DNA from: JAVBNC01 sp031551765
GTDB lineage: Bacteria > Desulfobacterota > Desulfovibrionia > Desulfovibrionales > Desulfovibrionaceae
Assembly (NCBI GenBank): GCA_031551765.1
Contig: JAVBNC010000125.1
Location: forward strand, 1 to 11,544
Reading direction: 5' to 3'
Length of the DNA: 11,544 bases
Below are positions 1 through 6,215 of the stretch, in pieces; the first letter of the stretch is position 1; every line of letters begins with the position of its first letter. The notes under the pieces were generated by a model. That model had not been told where the DNA came from. It searched no databases and was given only the letters and a program-made list of their open reading frames with translations. The translations under genes and the position numbers were made by a program.

Positions 1-72
1 GTATTTAGGAATGAAGACGATATGGTAAAGACAATACCAAGTGACGTGGCTTTGTTTTTTCCATTCTCGCAT
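1..72 (-). CDS. tnpA: IS200/IS605-family transposase TnpA, N-terminal 24 codons only
   Basis: Twenty-four codons are readable from an ATG at 72 to the window edge, with no stop. The peptide begins MREWKKQSHVTWY and continues to HIVFIPKY. The tract Trp-Tyr...Tyr-His-Ile-Val-Phe-Ile-Pro-Lys-Tyr is the conserved first strand of IS200-type Y1 transposases, where the usual form is YHxVWxPKYR. The HUH pair and the catalytic Tyr would lie beyond the edge. A GGAG Shine-Dalgarno sits 7 nt before the ATG (plus 80-83), which supports this start. Another ATG 13 nt upstream is in a different frame. The gene was too short and too close to the edge to look like an ORF by length. Function: single-strand cleavage and rejoining during transposition. 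Partial by window truncation; integrity unknown. Confidence 0.75.
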   Translation of the reverse strand, partial: MREWKKQSHVTWYCLYHIVFIPKY

Positions 73-73
73 A

Positions 74-118
74 GGCTCTCTCCATGGCGAACCACCCGGT
101 GGTCCAATGGATTGAGCC
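74..118 (-). promoter_or_regulatory. Stem-loop sequestering the tnpA ribosome binding site
   Basis: Three nested paired blocks fold symmetrically: GGCTC 74-78 with GAGCC 114-118, CCAT 82-85 with ATGG 107-110, and ACCAC 91-95 with GTGGT 99-103 around a CCG loop. The tnpA GGAG (plus 80-83) falls inside the stem, two nucleotides from the ATG. IS200 is known to repress transposase translation with a 5' leader stem-loop that hides the binding site. This stem is in the matching place, so the same role is inferred. Confidence 0.55.
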
Positions 119-167
119 TATTTTTCACGCCGTTACAATCCCGGATCGGTCGAACCTCTTACGGTCT

Positions 168-184
168 CACCGCCAGAGGCGGTG
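168..184 (-). repeat. Subterminal hairpin of the IS left end
   Basis: CACCGCC 168-174 pairs perfectly with GGCGGTG 178-184 around a 3-nt loop. Placed 13 nt inside the TTAC, it matches the imperfectly conserved hairpin that TnpA recognises at IS200/IS605 ends. It is not followed by a T-run toward tnpA, so a terminator role is less obvious. Confidence 0.55.
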
Positions 185-197
185 GTTTAACCGATTT

Positions 198-451
198 GTA
201 ATTATTTCAATTGTGGACATGTAGCCTCTCTTATATTGCACTTAATGGGCATGTCTAGCTGAGAGTCCAATAAAAGGCTACTTGAAAAATCGAGAATCAC
301 CCGCTGCCGTGTTTTACGGGCTTTGGCATAAAGCCCCGTATTTTCCGCTCCCCATCAAAGCAGCCACGGCATACAGCCGTTCACGTTCCTTCTGGGGCAG
401 GAACCCCTTTCCTCGCGCGGACGACGCTTGCCCGCCGGAAAACAGCACTGT
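198..451. other. Non-coding stretch between IS end and peptidase remnant
   Basis: I see no gene here. The left part (202-300) is AT-richer than its surroundings. It holds GTAGCCT 221-227 inverted against AGGCTAC 275-281, CTCTC 226-230 against GAGAG 261-265, and GACAT 216-220 against ATGTC 251-255. A separate hairpin ACGGGCTTT 316-324 / AAAGCCCCGT 330-339 (one unpaired C) is followed by only four T on the plus strand. It is at best a weak terminator and does not point the right way for the minus-strand peptidase remnant. Confidence 0.5.
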
Positions 452-700
452 CTACGGCGCCGGGGCCGAAAACGTATCACACATGCCGGGGCTGCCGGAG
501 TCAAAACCGCGCTTGAACCATGTGTACCGCTGTTTGGCCGTTCCGTGCGTGAAGCTGTCCGGAACGACCCGGCCCGTGCTCTGCTTTTGCAGGCGGTCAT
601 CGCCAATGGCTTCGGCTGTTCTGAGGGCCGCTTCAAGGTCGCCCGGCTCAAGAATGCCTTCCTTCTGCATTACATGGCCCCAGACGCCGGCGAGGCAACC
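452..700 (-). pseudogene. C-terminal remnant of a YpfJ-type neutral zinc metallopeptidase
   Basis: The last ~80 residues match the C-terminus of the YpfJ family (putative neutral zinc metallopeptidases, inner-membrane anchored, about 290 residues). Landmarks in order are GCLAGVWGH (family: ADCFAGVWGH), an acidic AIGDDRLQ tract, GRVVPDSFTHGTAKQRYTWF, and FKRGFDSGSP ending CDTFSAPAP, with a TAG at 452-454. The homology stops abruptly at about 700. The signal/membrane segment and the HExxH zinc site, which lie upstream in the family, are missing. The frame runs on to 982, but that part is antisense to a different fragment and shows no resemblance to the family. A protein of this fragment would lack catalytic residues, so this is a 5'-deleted pseudogene. 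No internal stop or frameshift is seen in the remaining part, which suggests a fairly recent loss. Confidence 0.75.
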
Positions 701-1003
701 CGCGCGGGCGCGCCGAATGGCGTGTACAAAGGGTTCTTTTTCGCCATGCAGCTTGTGCGGCACTTGCGGAACGGCCTGTATGCGCGGACCGAAAAAAAAC
801 TGCTGGGCATGCTTTCCGGCGACGAAACGGAACTGTTGCGTTGCAGCATGGACCCGACGCGCTACGAGGAGCGGAAGACACAAAATCCCGATTCGCTGCT
901 CCAGCCCATGCTCGCCTGGACGGGGAGCGTTCTGCGCGAACCGGCGCGGGGAATGAGCGCCTCGGGAAAGAAAGCCCGCCATTCAGCCCCTAGCGCCTCT
1001 TGA
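701..1003 (+). pseudogene. C-terminal fragment of an unrecognised gene
   Basis: I do not recognise this protein. About 100 codons on the plus strand, from GVYKGFFFAMQLVRHLRNG to the TGA at 1001-1003, have the codon style of the real genes here: roughly three quarters of third positions are G or C. The residue mix is sensible: an amphipathic Leu/Arg-rich stretch, then a basic, Ser/Ala-rich tail. The frame stays open back to 332, with a possible TTG at 428, but everything before about 700 is antisense to the peptidase remnant. That upstream stretch is therefore probably not part of the original gene. The fragment overlaps the 3' end of yjgR by 14 nt, tail to tail. No ribosome binding site or start belongs to it. 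It is most likely a 5'-truncated remnant. A functional short ORF starting at TTG 428 is the less likely alternative. Confidence 0.4.
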
Positions 1004-2516
1004 ACAGTGAGCCAAGCATATTTCTGACTATGGGCACAAGGACGGACTTGGCCACTCCGGTCCACAGGCGTTTTTTTTCGTCCGCTTCGCGTTGTTCCTG
1101 TTTTTCCGCGGCCGCTCTGGCCTTTTCTTCTTCTTTGCGGGCTTTTTCCTCGGCTTTTTCCCTGGCGGCCTGTTCCTGCGCCACCGCCTTATCCCTGGCC
1201 GCAATCTCCTTGGCCGAAAGACCCGCATCCGGCCGTTCCGCCAGCTTTTCCGCGGCGCTAACCCGGTCCTGAGCCTGGGAGTAATAGCGGTACACCAGGG
1301 AACTCCGCGTCATGCGGCCGCGTTCCTCGGCATCCAGGGGGCCGATCTGGCTTTGCGGCGGCAGGATAAAGGCACGCTCCACCTGCTGCGGGGCGCCCTT
1401 TTCATCCAAAAATGAGACCAGGGCTTCACCAATGCCCAGTTCCGCAATGACTTTTTCCGTGTCAAAAGCGGGGTTGGCGCGAAAGGTCTGGGCAGCGGCT
1501 TTTACAGCTTTCTGGTCCTTGGGGGTATAGGCGCGCAAGGCATGCTGCACGCGGTTGCCAAGCTGCCCAAGCACGGAATCGGGCACGTCCGCCGGCGATT
1601 GCGAGATAAAATACACGCCCACCCCTTTGGAGCGGATCAGGCGGACCACCTGCTCGATTTTTTCCAGCAGGGCCTTGGGGGCTTCATTGAACAACAGGTG
1701 CGCTTCGTCGAAAAAAAAGACCAGTTTGGGTTTGTCCGGGTCGCCTACTTCAGGCAGGGTTGCGAAAAGTTTCGTCAGTAACCAAAACAAAAAGGTCGTA
1801 TAGACCTTGGGCGAAGCCATCAGTTTGTCGGCGGCCAGAACGTTGATGACCCCCTTGCTGTCGGCGGTCTGGATAAAATCGTCAATGTTGAGGCTGGGTT
1901 CGCCGAAAAAGGCCCCGGCGCCCCCTTCTTCCAGCACCAGCAAGGACCGCTGGATGGCGGCGACGCTCGCCGTAGAAATATTGCCGTAAGCGGATGAAAT
2001 CGTGCCCGCGTTATTGCCGACGTATTCCAGAGTCTTACGCAAATCCTTGAGGTCAATAAGCTCTAGTTTTTCATCCGCAGCCACTTTGAACACCAGGGTC
2101 AGCACCGCCGACTGGGTGTCGTTCAAGGCCAGCAGACGGGAAAGCAGCAACGGCCCCATGTCCGCGATAGTGGCCCGCACCGGCGCGCCCTGCTCTCCGA
2201 AAACATCCCAGAACTGCGTGGGAAAAGCCTGGAAAGCGAAGCCCTTGTCCATAAGGCCGTAGGATTCCACCCGCTCGGCAACGCTTTTTTTGGTGCCGCC
2301 CTTTGCGGCCACGCCCGAAAGATCGCCTTTGACGTCCGCCGCGAACACGGGAACGCCCATCTGGCTGAAGGTTTCCGCCAGAACTTGCAAGCTGACGGTT
2401 TTGCCCGTGCCCGTGGCTCCGGTTATCAGGCCGTGGCGGTTGGACATCCGGGGGATGAGACAGATTTCTTTCTTGCCGGCAATGGCGATGAAGGCTTTTT
2501 TTTCACTGTCAAACAT
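990..2516 (-). CDS. yjgR: YjgR/DUF853 family HerA-like P-loop ATPase
   Basis: A 508-residue protein closely resembling E. coli YjgR (DUF853, HerA-helicase C-terminal-like), a cytoplasmic predicted NTPase of unsettled function. Walker A GATGTGKT is at 33-40, preceded by MSNRHGLI. Walker B is LVFFFDEAH at 265-273 (D270, E271). Family signatures include FFGEPSLNI (213-221), a QVVRLIRSKGVGVYFISQ tract (~289-306), GNRVQHALRAYTPKDQKAV (~320-338) and ANPAFDTEK (347-355). Residues ~434-483 are an Ala/Glu/Lys/Arg-rich stretch predicted to form a coiled coil, longer in charge than in E. coli. The C-terminus GVAKSVLVPIVRNMLGSLF is the conserved tail. I chose ATG 2516 because GAGGAG lies about 11 nt upstream. 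A TTG at 2558 would add 14 residues with no such site. There is no visible operon partner. Confidence 0.9.
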   Translation of the reverse strand: MFDSEKKAFIAIAGKKEICLIPRMSNRHGLITGATGTGKTVSLQVLAETFSQMGVPVFAADVKGDLSGVAAKGGTKKSVAERVESYGLMDKGFAFQAFPTQFWDVFGEQGAPVRATIADMGPLLLSRLLALNDTQSAVLTLVFKVAADEKLELIDLKDLRKTLEYVGNNAGTISSAYGNISTASVAAIQRSLLVLEEGGAGAFFGEPSLNIDDFIQTADSKGVINVLAADKLMASPKVYTTFLFWLLTKLFATLPEVGDPDKPKLVFFFDEAHLLFNEAPKALLEKIEQVVRLIRSKGVGVYFISQSPADVPDSVLGQLGNRVQHALRAYTPKDQKAVKAAAQTFRANPAFDTEKVIAELGIGEALVSFLDEKGAPQQVERAFILPPQSQIGPLDAEERGRMTRSSLVYRYYSQAQDRVSAAEKLAERPDAGLSAKEIAARDKAVAQEQAAREKAEEKARKEEEKARAAAEKQEQREADEKKRLWTGVAKSVLVPIVRNMLGSLFKRR

Positions 2517-3056
2517 TGCTTTTTCCACTCCTCTCAGCCAGTTGGGAGCCAGAGTCAAGGCCTGCGGGGAACATGACCCTATTGAAGGCGGAACACGGTC
2601 GCCCGTTGGTTCAGCCAGGCCGAAACCAGCCGGATGGGTCTACCCCAGCGGTGCGAAACAACCGCAAACAGGACATGCCCCGGCAAGCCGCACTAATACT
2701 CTCTGTAGCATACAGCACGCTGCCGTTACAAGGGAGAGACCGTGCAGACACCCTCTAATGCCTTTCTGCCCGCTCTTTTCAAAAAGCGTTATTGGGACCG
2801 GAGTTTCCGACTCGACGCTGGATCGTGAATCACCACGCACTCTTCTTCCCGCCCCTCCACAAGCAAGTCAGGCTTTCTTCAACCCCTTGCGTGTCCCCCT
2901 CTCTTCAGCGGAAAAGCAAAAACATGGTGGACATCCGGCGCGGTAATTGCGATGCATAGACTGTCGCAACGCTGGCTGCCGCTTATTTCCGGCGGCAGCC
3001 CCAACTACTGGAAACCAGTCTGTTTTTACAACACCTTACTATCTGGAGCGGGACTG
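2517..3056. other. 540-bp intergenic region between divergent yjgR and the ModA-like gene
   Basis: Open frames cross this stretch, but none has a recognisable product, a start with a binding site, or the codon style of the neighbours. It separates two divergent genes and must hold both promoters, yet I cannot point to convincing -35/-10 pairs. The only clear structure is the nested stem at 2958-3021. An 11-codon frame (ATG 2926 to TAG 2959) just before that stem has no good binding site, and I do not call it. Confidence 0.5.
2958..3026 (+). promoter_or_regulatory. Nested stem with T-run in the leader of the ModA-like gene
   Basis: AGACTG 2958-2963 pairs with CAGTCT 3016-3021. Inside it GGCTGCCG 2974-2981 pairs with CGGCAGCC 2993-3000 around an 11-nt loop. 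A TGTTTTTACA tract follows at once (3021-3030), so the outer stem has terminator-like geometry about 30 nt before the start codon. This could be an attenuator or a ligand-sensing leader, or it could be the terminator of an unseen upstream transcript. It does not visibly match the molybdenum-cofactor riboswitch consensus as I know it. Confidence 0.35.
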
Positions 3057-3833
3057 ATGAAATTTTCAAAAGCACTTATCATGGGGGTTTGTATGAGCGC
3101 AGCCGTTTTTGCGGGTTCCGGGGCGGCGTTGGCCGCGGCGGAAAAGCCCGTCACCATCAAGGTTATTTCTTCCATGGCCACGCGCCAGATTTTGTCCGAG
3201 CTTTTCGCGCAATTTGAAAAGAAATCCGGGAACAAAGTGGAGCTGGAAGCCGTGGGCGGCGTGACCGCCGCCAAGCGCGTGGAAGCGGGAGGGGCCTTTG
3301 ACGTGGTCATTCTGGCCTCCAACGCCATTGACAAGCTTGTGGCCTCCGGCAAGATCGCGCAGGGCGGCAAGGTGGACCTGGTTAAGTCCGGCGTGGCTGT
3401 TGCCGTGCGCAAGGGAGCCAAAACCCCGGACATCAAAACTGAAGAAGCCCTCAAAAAGGCGGTGCTGGGCGCCAAAACCATCAGCTATTCCACTGGCCCC
3501 AGCGGCGTGTACCTCTCCGAACTGTTCAAGCGCTGGGGCATTTGGGACCAGATCAAAGACCGCGTTATCACGCCCGCGCCGGGCATACCCGTGGGTTCCC
3601 TGGTGGCCAAAGGCGAAGTGGAACTCGGCTTCCAGCAGCTCAGCGAACTGCTGCACGTGGAAGGCATTACCCTGCTCGGCCCCCTGCCCGCCAACATCCA
3701 GACCATGACCGTCTTCTCCGCCGGCATCACCGCCAACACCAAGCAACAGGCGGCCGCCAAGAAGCTGCTGCAGTTCCTGGCCTCGCCCGAAACGGCCAAG
3801 GTCAAGACCAAAAACGGCATGGATCCCATCTAG
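3057..3833 (+). CDS. ModA-like periplasmic substrate-binding protein
   Basis: A 258-residue binding protein of the molybdate ABC-transporter ModA superfamily (type 2 periplasmic fold). It has a Sec signal peptide: basic MKFSK, hydrophobic core ~6-20, predicted cut after ALA at 24-26. The mature part starts EKPVTIKVISSMATRQIL, with the SS (38-39) where ModA-type proteins contact the oxyanion. GGAFDVVILAS (78-88), STGPSGVYLSELFKRWGI (~145-162) and GFQQLSELL (191-199) follow. These last motifs are typical of a solitary ModA-like branch of solute-binding proteins rather than classical ModA, so the ligand is uncertain: molybdate, tungstate or an organic acid. GGAG at 3045-3048, 8 nt before the ATG, fixes the start. 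Frames extending further upstream lack a binding site. No permease or ATPase gene is adjacent, since the next gene is convergent dapL. It may serve a transporter encoded elsewhere. Confidence 0.85.
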   Translation: MKFSKALIMGVCMSAAVFAGSGAALAAAEKPVTIKVISSMATRQILSELFAQFEKKSGNKVELEAVGGVTAAKRVEAGGAFDVVILASNAIDKLVASGKIAQGGKVDLVKSGVAVAVRKGAKTPDIKTEEALKKAVLGAKTISYSTGPSGVYLSELFKRWGIWDQIKDRVITPAPGIPVGSLVAKGEVELGFQQLSELLHVEGITLLGPLPANIQTMTVFSAGITANTKQQAAAKKLLQFLASPETAKVKTKNGMDPI

Positions 3834-3855
3834 ACGTCTGCCAGGTCTGAACGCG

Positions 3856-3889
3856 AAAAGCCTCTTGAGCCGGTCTCAAGAGGCTTTTT
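3856..3889. terminator. Strong bidirectional intrinsic terminator after the ModA-like gene
   Basis: A 14-bp perfect stem, AAAAGCCTCTTGAG 3856-3869 against CTCAAGAGGCTTTT 3875-3888, with a 5-nt loop CCGGT. The plus strand ends in TTTTT and the minus strand also reads into a T-run (complement of 3856-3859). It lies 22 nt past the stop of the plus-strand gene and also faces the convergent dapL transcript. Confidence 0.9.
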
Positions 3890-3894
3890 ACATT

Positions 3895-4013
3895 GTCGAA
3901 GCCGTCCAAGAGTGAGAGCAGGGCTCCGCCCTGCACCCGCAAGGGGGCTGAGCCCCCTTGACCCCGCGACAGGGGTACAACTTCGCGCGCGGTGGACATG
4001 TACGCAAGTGCGG
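3895..4013 (+). repeat. Intergenic palindromic repeat, copy 1
   Basis: Begins GTCGAAGCC and then contains GCAGGGC 3918-3924 / GCCCTGC 3928-3934 (3-nt loop), CACCCGC, and CAAGGGGGCT-G-AGCCCCCTTG (3940-3960). It continues through ACCCCGCGAC to a GCG-rich tail. The copy at the right edge follows the same order, including the CCCCGCGAC and CGCGCG parts. Copy 2 is the inverted partner just downstream. It encodes no supportable protein. Its right boundary is approximate. Confidence 0.7.
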
Positions 4014-4065
4014 ACACAAAGGAAGCGTTTCTAGCAACCCATACCGTCGCGGACCACCCTGAATG

Positions 4066-4134
4066 GGTTCCAAGGGGCGCGCCCCTTGGCGGGTGCAGGG
4101 CAGCGCCCTGCTTCGACTCTTAATTGGCTTCGAC
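4066..4134 (-). repeat. Intergenic palindromic repeat, copy 2 (inverted to copy 1)
   Basis: Read on the minus strand from 4134, it opens with a 46-nt block (4134-4089) that matches 45 of 46 positions of the right-edge copy at 11419-11464. It contains the GCAGGGC/GCCCTGC hairpin (4095-4111) and a perfect 20-bp palindrome, CCAAGGGGCGCGCCCCTTGG, at 4070-4089. It starts 10 nt beyond the dapL stop, so it lies in the dapL 3' untranslated region. The sequence between copies 1 and 2 (about 4014-4065) shows nothing I can name. Confidence 0.75.
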
Positions 4135-4144
4135 AGCTAACTCC

Positions 4145-5368
4145 CTAAAGAACGCTACGCATGCGATCCATGGCTTCCAGTGTGCGTAAGGGGTCACCAA
4201 AGGACGTGAGGCGCACATAGCCTTCCCCGCTGGGGCCGAAGCCCGCACCCGGCGTGCAGACCAGGTGGGCCTTCTCCAGCAGCAACTGGAAAAAATCCCA
4301 GGAAGAGGCACCGCGCGGCGTCCCGACCCAGATATACGGCGCGTTCTCGCCGCCGGAAGCGCGCAGGCCCATAAGGGCCAGGGCGGCGCGCATGGCCGTG
4401 GCGTTGTCCATGTAGCCCCGCACCAGGGCGCGCGTCTCTTCCCGGCCCTCTGGCGTGTACACGGCGGCGGCGGCCTTTTGCACGATATAGGGGCAGCCGT
4501 TGTACTTGGTGGTCTGACGGCGCAGCCACAAATCCCTGAGGGAATAAAGCGCGCCCTCCGCCACGGTTCCGCGCACTTCCCGGGGAATGACCGCGTAGGC
4601 GCAACGCAGCCCGGTAAAACCTGCGGTTTTGGAAAAAGAGCGGAACTCCACGGCCACTTCCCGCGCGCCTTCGATTTCGTAGATGCTGTGCGGCAGATCA
4701 GGGTCGCTGATGTAGGCTTCGTAGGCGGAATCATAGAGAATGACCGCTTGATGCTCGCGGGCGTATGCCACCCAGGCGGCCAGCTGTTCCCGGCTGAGCG
4801 TGGAGCCGGTGGGGTTGTTGGGCGAGCAGAGGTAGATCACTTCCGGCACGCGCAAAGGCAGTTCCGGCGCAAAGCCGTTTTCCGCCGTGCAGGGCAGGTA
4901 GACCACCTTGTCCCACACCGCGCCGGTCCACTGCCCCGCCCTGCCGCCCATGGCGTTGGAATCCACATACACGGGGTACACGGGGTCGGCCACGGCAATG
5001 ACGGAATCAGGGGCGAACAGCTCCTGGAAATTGCCCAGGTCGCTCTTGGCGCCGTCGCTGATGAAAATGTCGTCCGGGCTGATATCCACGCCCCGGGAAC
5101 GGTAGTCATGCTCCGCTACGGCCTCGCGCAGAAAGGCGTAGCCCTGCTCCGGGCCGTAGCCGTGAAAGGTTTCCGCGCGGCCCATGTCGTCCACGGCTGT
5201 GTGCAGCGCGCCCAGCACCGCCGGGGACAGGGGACGCGTCACGTCCCCTATCCCCAGGCTGATGACGTCGGCTTCCGGGTGCGCGGCCTTGTACGCGGCC
5301 ACGCGCCGCGCTATTTCCGCGAAAAGATAGGAGGCCGGGAGCCCGGCGTTGTGCTTATTGATTCTCAT
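4145..5368 (-). CDS. dapL: LL-diaminopimelate aminotransferase
   Basis: DapL is a PLP enzyme that makes LL-diaminopimelate from tetrahydrodipicolinate and glutamate in one step, bypassing the succinylated or acetylated intermediates of lysine and peptidoglycan synthesis. The protein has 407 residues, the usual length. Class I/II aminotransferase landmarks are visible. The N-terminal region reads NKHNAGLPASYLF and GIGDVTRPL (39-47). Then come ISDGAKSDLGNF (~103-114), CSPNNPTGS (181-189, with the NNPTG at 184-188), D213 and Y216 in LYDSAYEAY, and the Schiff-base lysine K247 in SFSKTAGFTGLR. The substrate-carboxylate Arg is probably R386 in YVRLTSF. The HGYGPEQGY and TKYNGCPYIVQKA tracts are characteristic of DapL rather than other aminotransferases. 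The ATG at 5368 has GAGGGGGA 5 nt upstream. The gene overlaps the dapF end by 14 nt, so translation is probably coupled. Confidence 0.95.
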   Translation of the reverse strand: MRINKHNAGLPASYLFAEIARRVAAYKAAHPEADVISLGIGDVTRPLSPAVLGALHTAVDDMGRAETFHGYGPEQGYAFLREAVAEHDYRSRGVDISPDDIFISDGAKSDLGNFQELFAPDSVIAVADPVYPVYVDSNAMGGRAGQWTGAVWDKVVYLPCTAENGFAPELPLRVPEVIYLCSPNNPTGSTLSREQLAAWVAYAREHQAVILYDSAYEAYISDPDLPHSIYEIEGAREVAVEFRSFSKTAGFTGLRCAYAVIPREVRGTVAEGALYSLRDLWLRRQTTKYNGCPYIVQKAAAAVYTPEGREETRALVRGYMDNATAMRAALALMGLRASGGENAPYIWVGTPRGASSWDFFQLLLEKAHLVCTPGAGFGPSGEGYVRLTSFGDPLRTLEAMDRMRSVL

Positions 5369-6194
5369 GCCATTCCCCCTCGAAAACGCTGACGGCCCCG
5401 CCCGTCATGCGCACGTGATCGTCTTCTCCCCAGGCGATTTCCAGCTGCCCTCCGGCCAGGTCAATGCGCACATCCCGCTCCGCCAGGCCCAGACGCGCGG
5501 CCACCACGGCTGTGGCGCAGGCCCCCGTGCCGCAGGCCTGGGTTTCCCCGGCCCCGCGTTCCCAGACCCGCATGCGCAGATGCTTTTTGTCCAGCACCTG
5601 CGCGAACTCCACATTGGTCTTTTTGGGAAAACGCGGGTGGTTTTCAATGAGCGGCCCTATCCGCTCCAGGGGCAGCGCGCCAATGTCCTCCACGAAGGTC
5701 ACCGCGTGGGGGTTACCCATGGACACGCAGGAGATGGCGTAGCTCTCGCCTCCCACCAGCAGGGGATGCTCCAGGCAGGTTTCGCCCTCCAGCATCATGG
5801 GAATGCGCTTCGGCCGCCATTCCGGCCTGCCCATGTCCACCGTGGCCCCGGTGACGCGGTTGCCGCGCGTGTGCAGGTGCAGATGGCGCGTGCCCGCCAG
5901 GGTTTCCACGCTGAGCTCCTTTTTGCGCGCTATGCCGCGCTCGAACACGTACTTGCCCACGCAGCGTATGGCGTTGCCGCACATTTCCGCCTCGGAGCCG
6001 TCGCTGTTGAACATGCGCATGCGCACGTCCGCCGTGGACGACGCGGGCATGATGAGCACCAGCCCGTCCGAGCCCACGCCCTTGTGGCGGTCGCTGATGC
6101 GGCGCGCCAGTTCCGGGGCGTTGGCCACGGTGTTTTCAAAGCAGTTTATGTAGACATAGTCGTTGCCTATGCCGTGCATTTTCGTAAACTTCAT
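5355..6194 (-). CDS. dapF: Diaminopimelate epimerase
   Basis: DapF interconverts LL- and meso-diaminopimelate without a cofactor, giving the meso form used for lysine and cell-wall peptide. It has 279 residues, the normal length. Opening MKFTKMHGIGNDYVYI is the family start. The first catalytic cysteine is C72 in MCGNAIRC, and the second is C221 in ACGTGACA. The substrate-binding elements FNSDGSEAEMCGNAIR (62-77), SMGNPHAV (158-165) and ERGAGET (212-218) are all present, so the enzyme should be active. GAGGAGA lies 7 nt before the ATG at 6194. It comes 21 nt after the stop of the gltB remnant and overlaps dapL by 14 nt, in the biochemical order of one pathway. Its original promoter may have been altered by the rearrangement upstream. 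Confidence 0.96.
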   Translation of the reverse strand: MKFTKMHGIGNDYVYINCFENTVANAPELARRISDRHKGVGSDGLVLIMPASSTADVRMRMFNSDGSEAEMCGNAIRCVGKYVFERGIARKKELSVETLAGTRHLHLHTRGNRVTGATVDMGRPEWRPKRIPMMLEGETCLEHPLLVGGESYAISCVSMGNPHAVTFVEDIGALPLERIGPLIENHPRFPKKTNVEFAQVLDKKHLRMRVWERGAGETQACGTGACATAVVAARLGLAERDVRIDLAGGQLEIAWGEDDHVRMTGGAVSVFEGEWHENQ

Positions 6195-6215
6195 GGTCTA
6201 TTCTCCTCGAATGCT

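Larger units (their letters stand above)
1..197 (-). mobile_element. Left end of an IS200/IS605-family element, cut by the window edge
   Basis: The minus strand carries the start of a Y1 (HUH) transposase gene and, in front of it, the layout of an IS200/IS605 left end. A perfect hairpin (168-184) lies 13 nt inside a TTAC tetranucleotide (minus strand, plus positions 198-201). TTAC is the known cleavage and target tetranucleotide of IS608-type members, so the end is predicted at 197/198. A second stem-loop (74-118) covers the tnpA ribosome binding site. These elements move as single strands and leave no target duplication, so none is expected. Whether the element is complete, and whether it also carries tnpB, cannot be seen because it runs off the window. 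The family call rests on the transposase start plus end architecture; the exact boundary is inference. Confidence 0.65.

Noticed and set aside
282..956. 224-codon plus-strand frame
   Set aside because: Its sequence is antisense to the peptidase remnant and low-quality (Cys/Ser/Arg-rich). It resembles no family and conflicts with the better-styled frame ending at 1003.
452..982. 176-codon minus-strand frame taken as one intact gene
   Set aside because: Only the part below about 700 matches the zinc metallopeptidase family. The rest is antisense to the plus-strand fragment, and the HExxH region is missing.
2290..2946. 218-codon plus-strand frame across the yjgR start
   Set aside because: The first half is antisense to the Walker A region of yjgR and the second half has no recognisable sequence or binding site.
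2958..3030. Molybdenum-cofactor riboswitch before the ModA-like gene
   Set aside because: A nested stem is present, but the conserved loops and spacing of that class are not recognisable.
4265..5392. 375-codon plus-strand frame antisense to dapL
   Set aside because: Gly/His/Arg/Val-rich shadow of a GC-rich gene. dapL on the other strand is unmistakable.
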